Below, piece after piece: positions 63,322 through 64,000 of a DNA stretch of 64,000 nt. Below the pieces are notes generated by a model, which was not told where the DNA came from, searched no databases, and saw only the letters and a list, made by a program, of their open reading frames with translations. Numbering within the stretch: the stretch's first letter is position 1; each line of letters begins with the position of its first letter. Location: assembly GCF_014230315.1 (NCBI RefSeq), contig NZ_JACLAW010000008.1:124001-188000 (forward strand), given 5' to 3'. The stretch comes from Novosphingobium flavum. Its GTDB lineage: Bacteria > Pseudomonadota > Alphaproteobacteria > Sphingomonadales > Sphingomonadaceae. A program made the position numbers and the translations under genes.

Positions 63322-64000
63322 ATGAAAACGGCTACGATTGTATGGTTCCGGCGCGACCTGCGGCTGGCGGATCAACCCGCACTGAGCGCGGCGGCGGAGC
63401 GGGGGGCGGTGATCCCGGTCTATGTGCTCGACGACGAGACGGCGGCGCATCGGCGGATGGGCGCGGCTTCGCGCTGGTGGTTGCATCACAGCCTCAAGGC
63501 GCTGGACGGGAGCCTGCGAGCCAAGGGCTCGCGTCTGATCCTGCGGCGGGGGCGGTGCGACCGGGTGCTGGCGGACCTTGCCGAACAGTCCGGAGCGGAT
63601 GAGGTTCATGCGCTGGCGCATTACGAGCCGTGGTGGCGCAATGCCGAGAAGGCGGTGGCAAGGCGGCTGGACCTGACGCTGCACGAGGGCAATTACCTCG
63701 CGCCGCCGGCATCGGTGACGACCGGGAGCGGCGGGCTTTACAGGATCTACACGCCGTTCTGGCGGGCGCTGAGCGAGCGGATGCCGCCGCACCGGCCCGC
63801 GCCTGCCCCCGAGCGGATCGCGGCTCCGGAGCACTGGCCGGACGGCGATCCGCTGGTGGACTGGGGCCTGCTCCCGACCAAGCCTGACTGGGCGGGCGGA
63901 ATGCGGGCGGAGTGGACGCCCGGCGAGGCGGGCGCGCAGGAGCGGCTGGAGGATTTTGCCGACCATGCGGCGCGCTACGAGCAGGAACGTAACCTGCCCT
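63322..64000 (+). CDS. phrB: deoxyribodipyrimidine photo-lyase, partial
   Basis: Repairs cyclobutane pyrimidine dimers using light, with FAD and an antenna chromophore. Starting at ATG 63322 (MKTATIVWFRRDLRLADQPA), about 226 residues are visible before the window ends; the open frame continues. The N-terminal Rossmann-like antenna domain (VWFRRDLRLADQPAL, VIPVYVLDDE) and the start of the FAD domain region (YRIYTPFWRAL) are clear. Divergent from the PAP2 gene. The FAD-binding core lies beyond base 64000. Confidence 0.93.
   Translation, partial: MKTATIVWFRRDLRLADQPALSAAAERGAVIPVYVLDDETAAHRRMGAASRWWLHHSLKALDGSLRAKGSRLILRRGRCDRVLADLAEQSGADEVHALAHYEPWWRNAEKAVARRLDLTLHEGNYLAPPASVTTGSGGLYRIYTPFWRALSERMPPHRPAPAPERIAAPEHWPDGDPLVDWGLLPTKPDWAGGMRAEWTPGEAGAQERLEDFADHAARYEQERNLP

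Overview
The window is 64 kb of GC-rich (about two thirds G+C by eye), densely coding chromosomal DNA from an aerobic, Gram-negative alphaproteobacterium. It most likely belongs to the Sphingomonadales (Novosphingobium/Sphingomonas-like). Reasons: a CrtZ carotenoid hydroxylase, a large TonB-dependent receptor, an Fo ATP synthase operon with separate b and b' subunits, an order close to rimP-nusA-ylxR-infB-rbfA-truB-rpsO-pnp, RcnB and DUF6491 proteins, and dispersed hairpin repeats of the kind common in this order. I see no rRNA, tRNA, CRISPR array, phage or insertion sequence. Species cannot be named from this window alone.

Layout. 1-3.5 kb: the start of leuC (reverse, cut by the window edge), a small secreted protein, crtZ, a YbaN-like membrane protein and sufE. 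3.6-16.3 kb: the translation/RNA block rimP-nusA-ylxR-like-infB, then rbfA, truB, rpsO and pnp, interrupted by a DUF1697 gene, an RcnB-like gene on the other strand, tdk, an M50 protease and a DUF6491 gene. 16.4-26.3 kb: a HWE/HisKA_2-type histidine kinase, bamD, an Rrf2 regulator followed by a YezD-like protein and a TonB receptor, purB, two overlapping single-domain response regulators, an acyltransferase and radC. 26.3-30.2 kb: a ydbH-ynbE-ydbL operon (AsmA-like lipid transport bridge). 30.4-33 kb: the Fo operon atpI-atpB-atpE-atpF'-atpF. 33.1-36.9 kb: recN-ligA.

36.9-43 kb is the most accessory-looking part: a low-GC islet with an orphan ORF, hairpin repeats, an NTF2-like secreted protein, a c-type cytochrome lipoprotein, an exported methyltransferase-like protein, two tandem paralogous secreted proteins, prmA and a complete subclass B3 metallo-beta-lactamase. 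43.2-45.8 kb: sdhC-sdhD-sdhA, closed by a terminator with no sdhB. 46-55.3 kb: a sulfotransferase, a FlbD-like small protein, an SDR lacking the usual Tyr/Lys, an LPMO-like secreted protein with a predicted N-terminal histidine, a LysE exporter, M48/YpfJ/M28 metallopeptidases and a 3-hydroxybutyrate dehydrogenase. 55.4-64 kb: guaB, an RsmB/NOP-type RNA methyltransferase, a TPR protein, rppH, a two-subunit 2-oxoacid:acceptor oxidoreductase, a PAP2 phosphatase and the start of a photolyase gene.

Functionally the window is mostly housekeeping: ribosome maturation, translation initiation, RNA decay, ATP synthase, succinate dehydrogenase, purine synthesis, DNA repair and envelope assembly. The best leads for unusual biology are the Rrf2-YezD-TonB receptor module with an inverted repeat in its promoter, the LPMO-like protein beside a catalytically altered SDR, the tandem receivers of which the second is degenerate, the low-GC islet, the exported methyltransferase, and the B3 beta-lactamase. 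I did not find a clearly undescribed multi-gene system; these are smaller leads.
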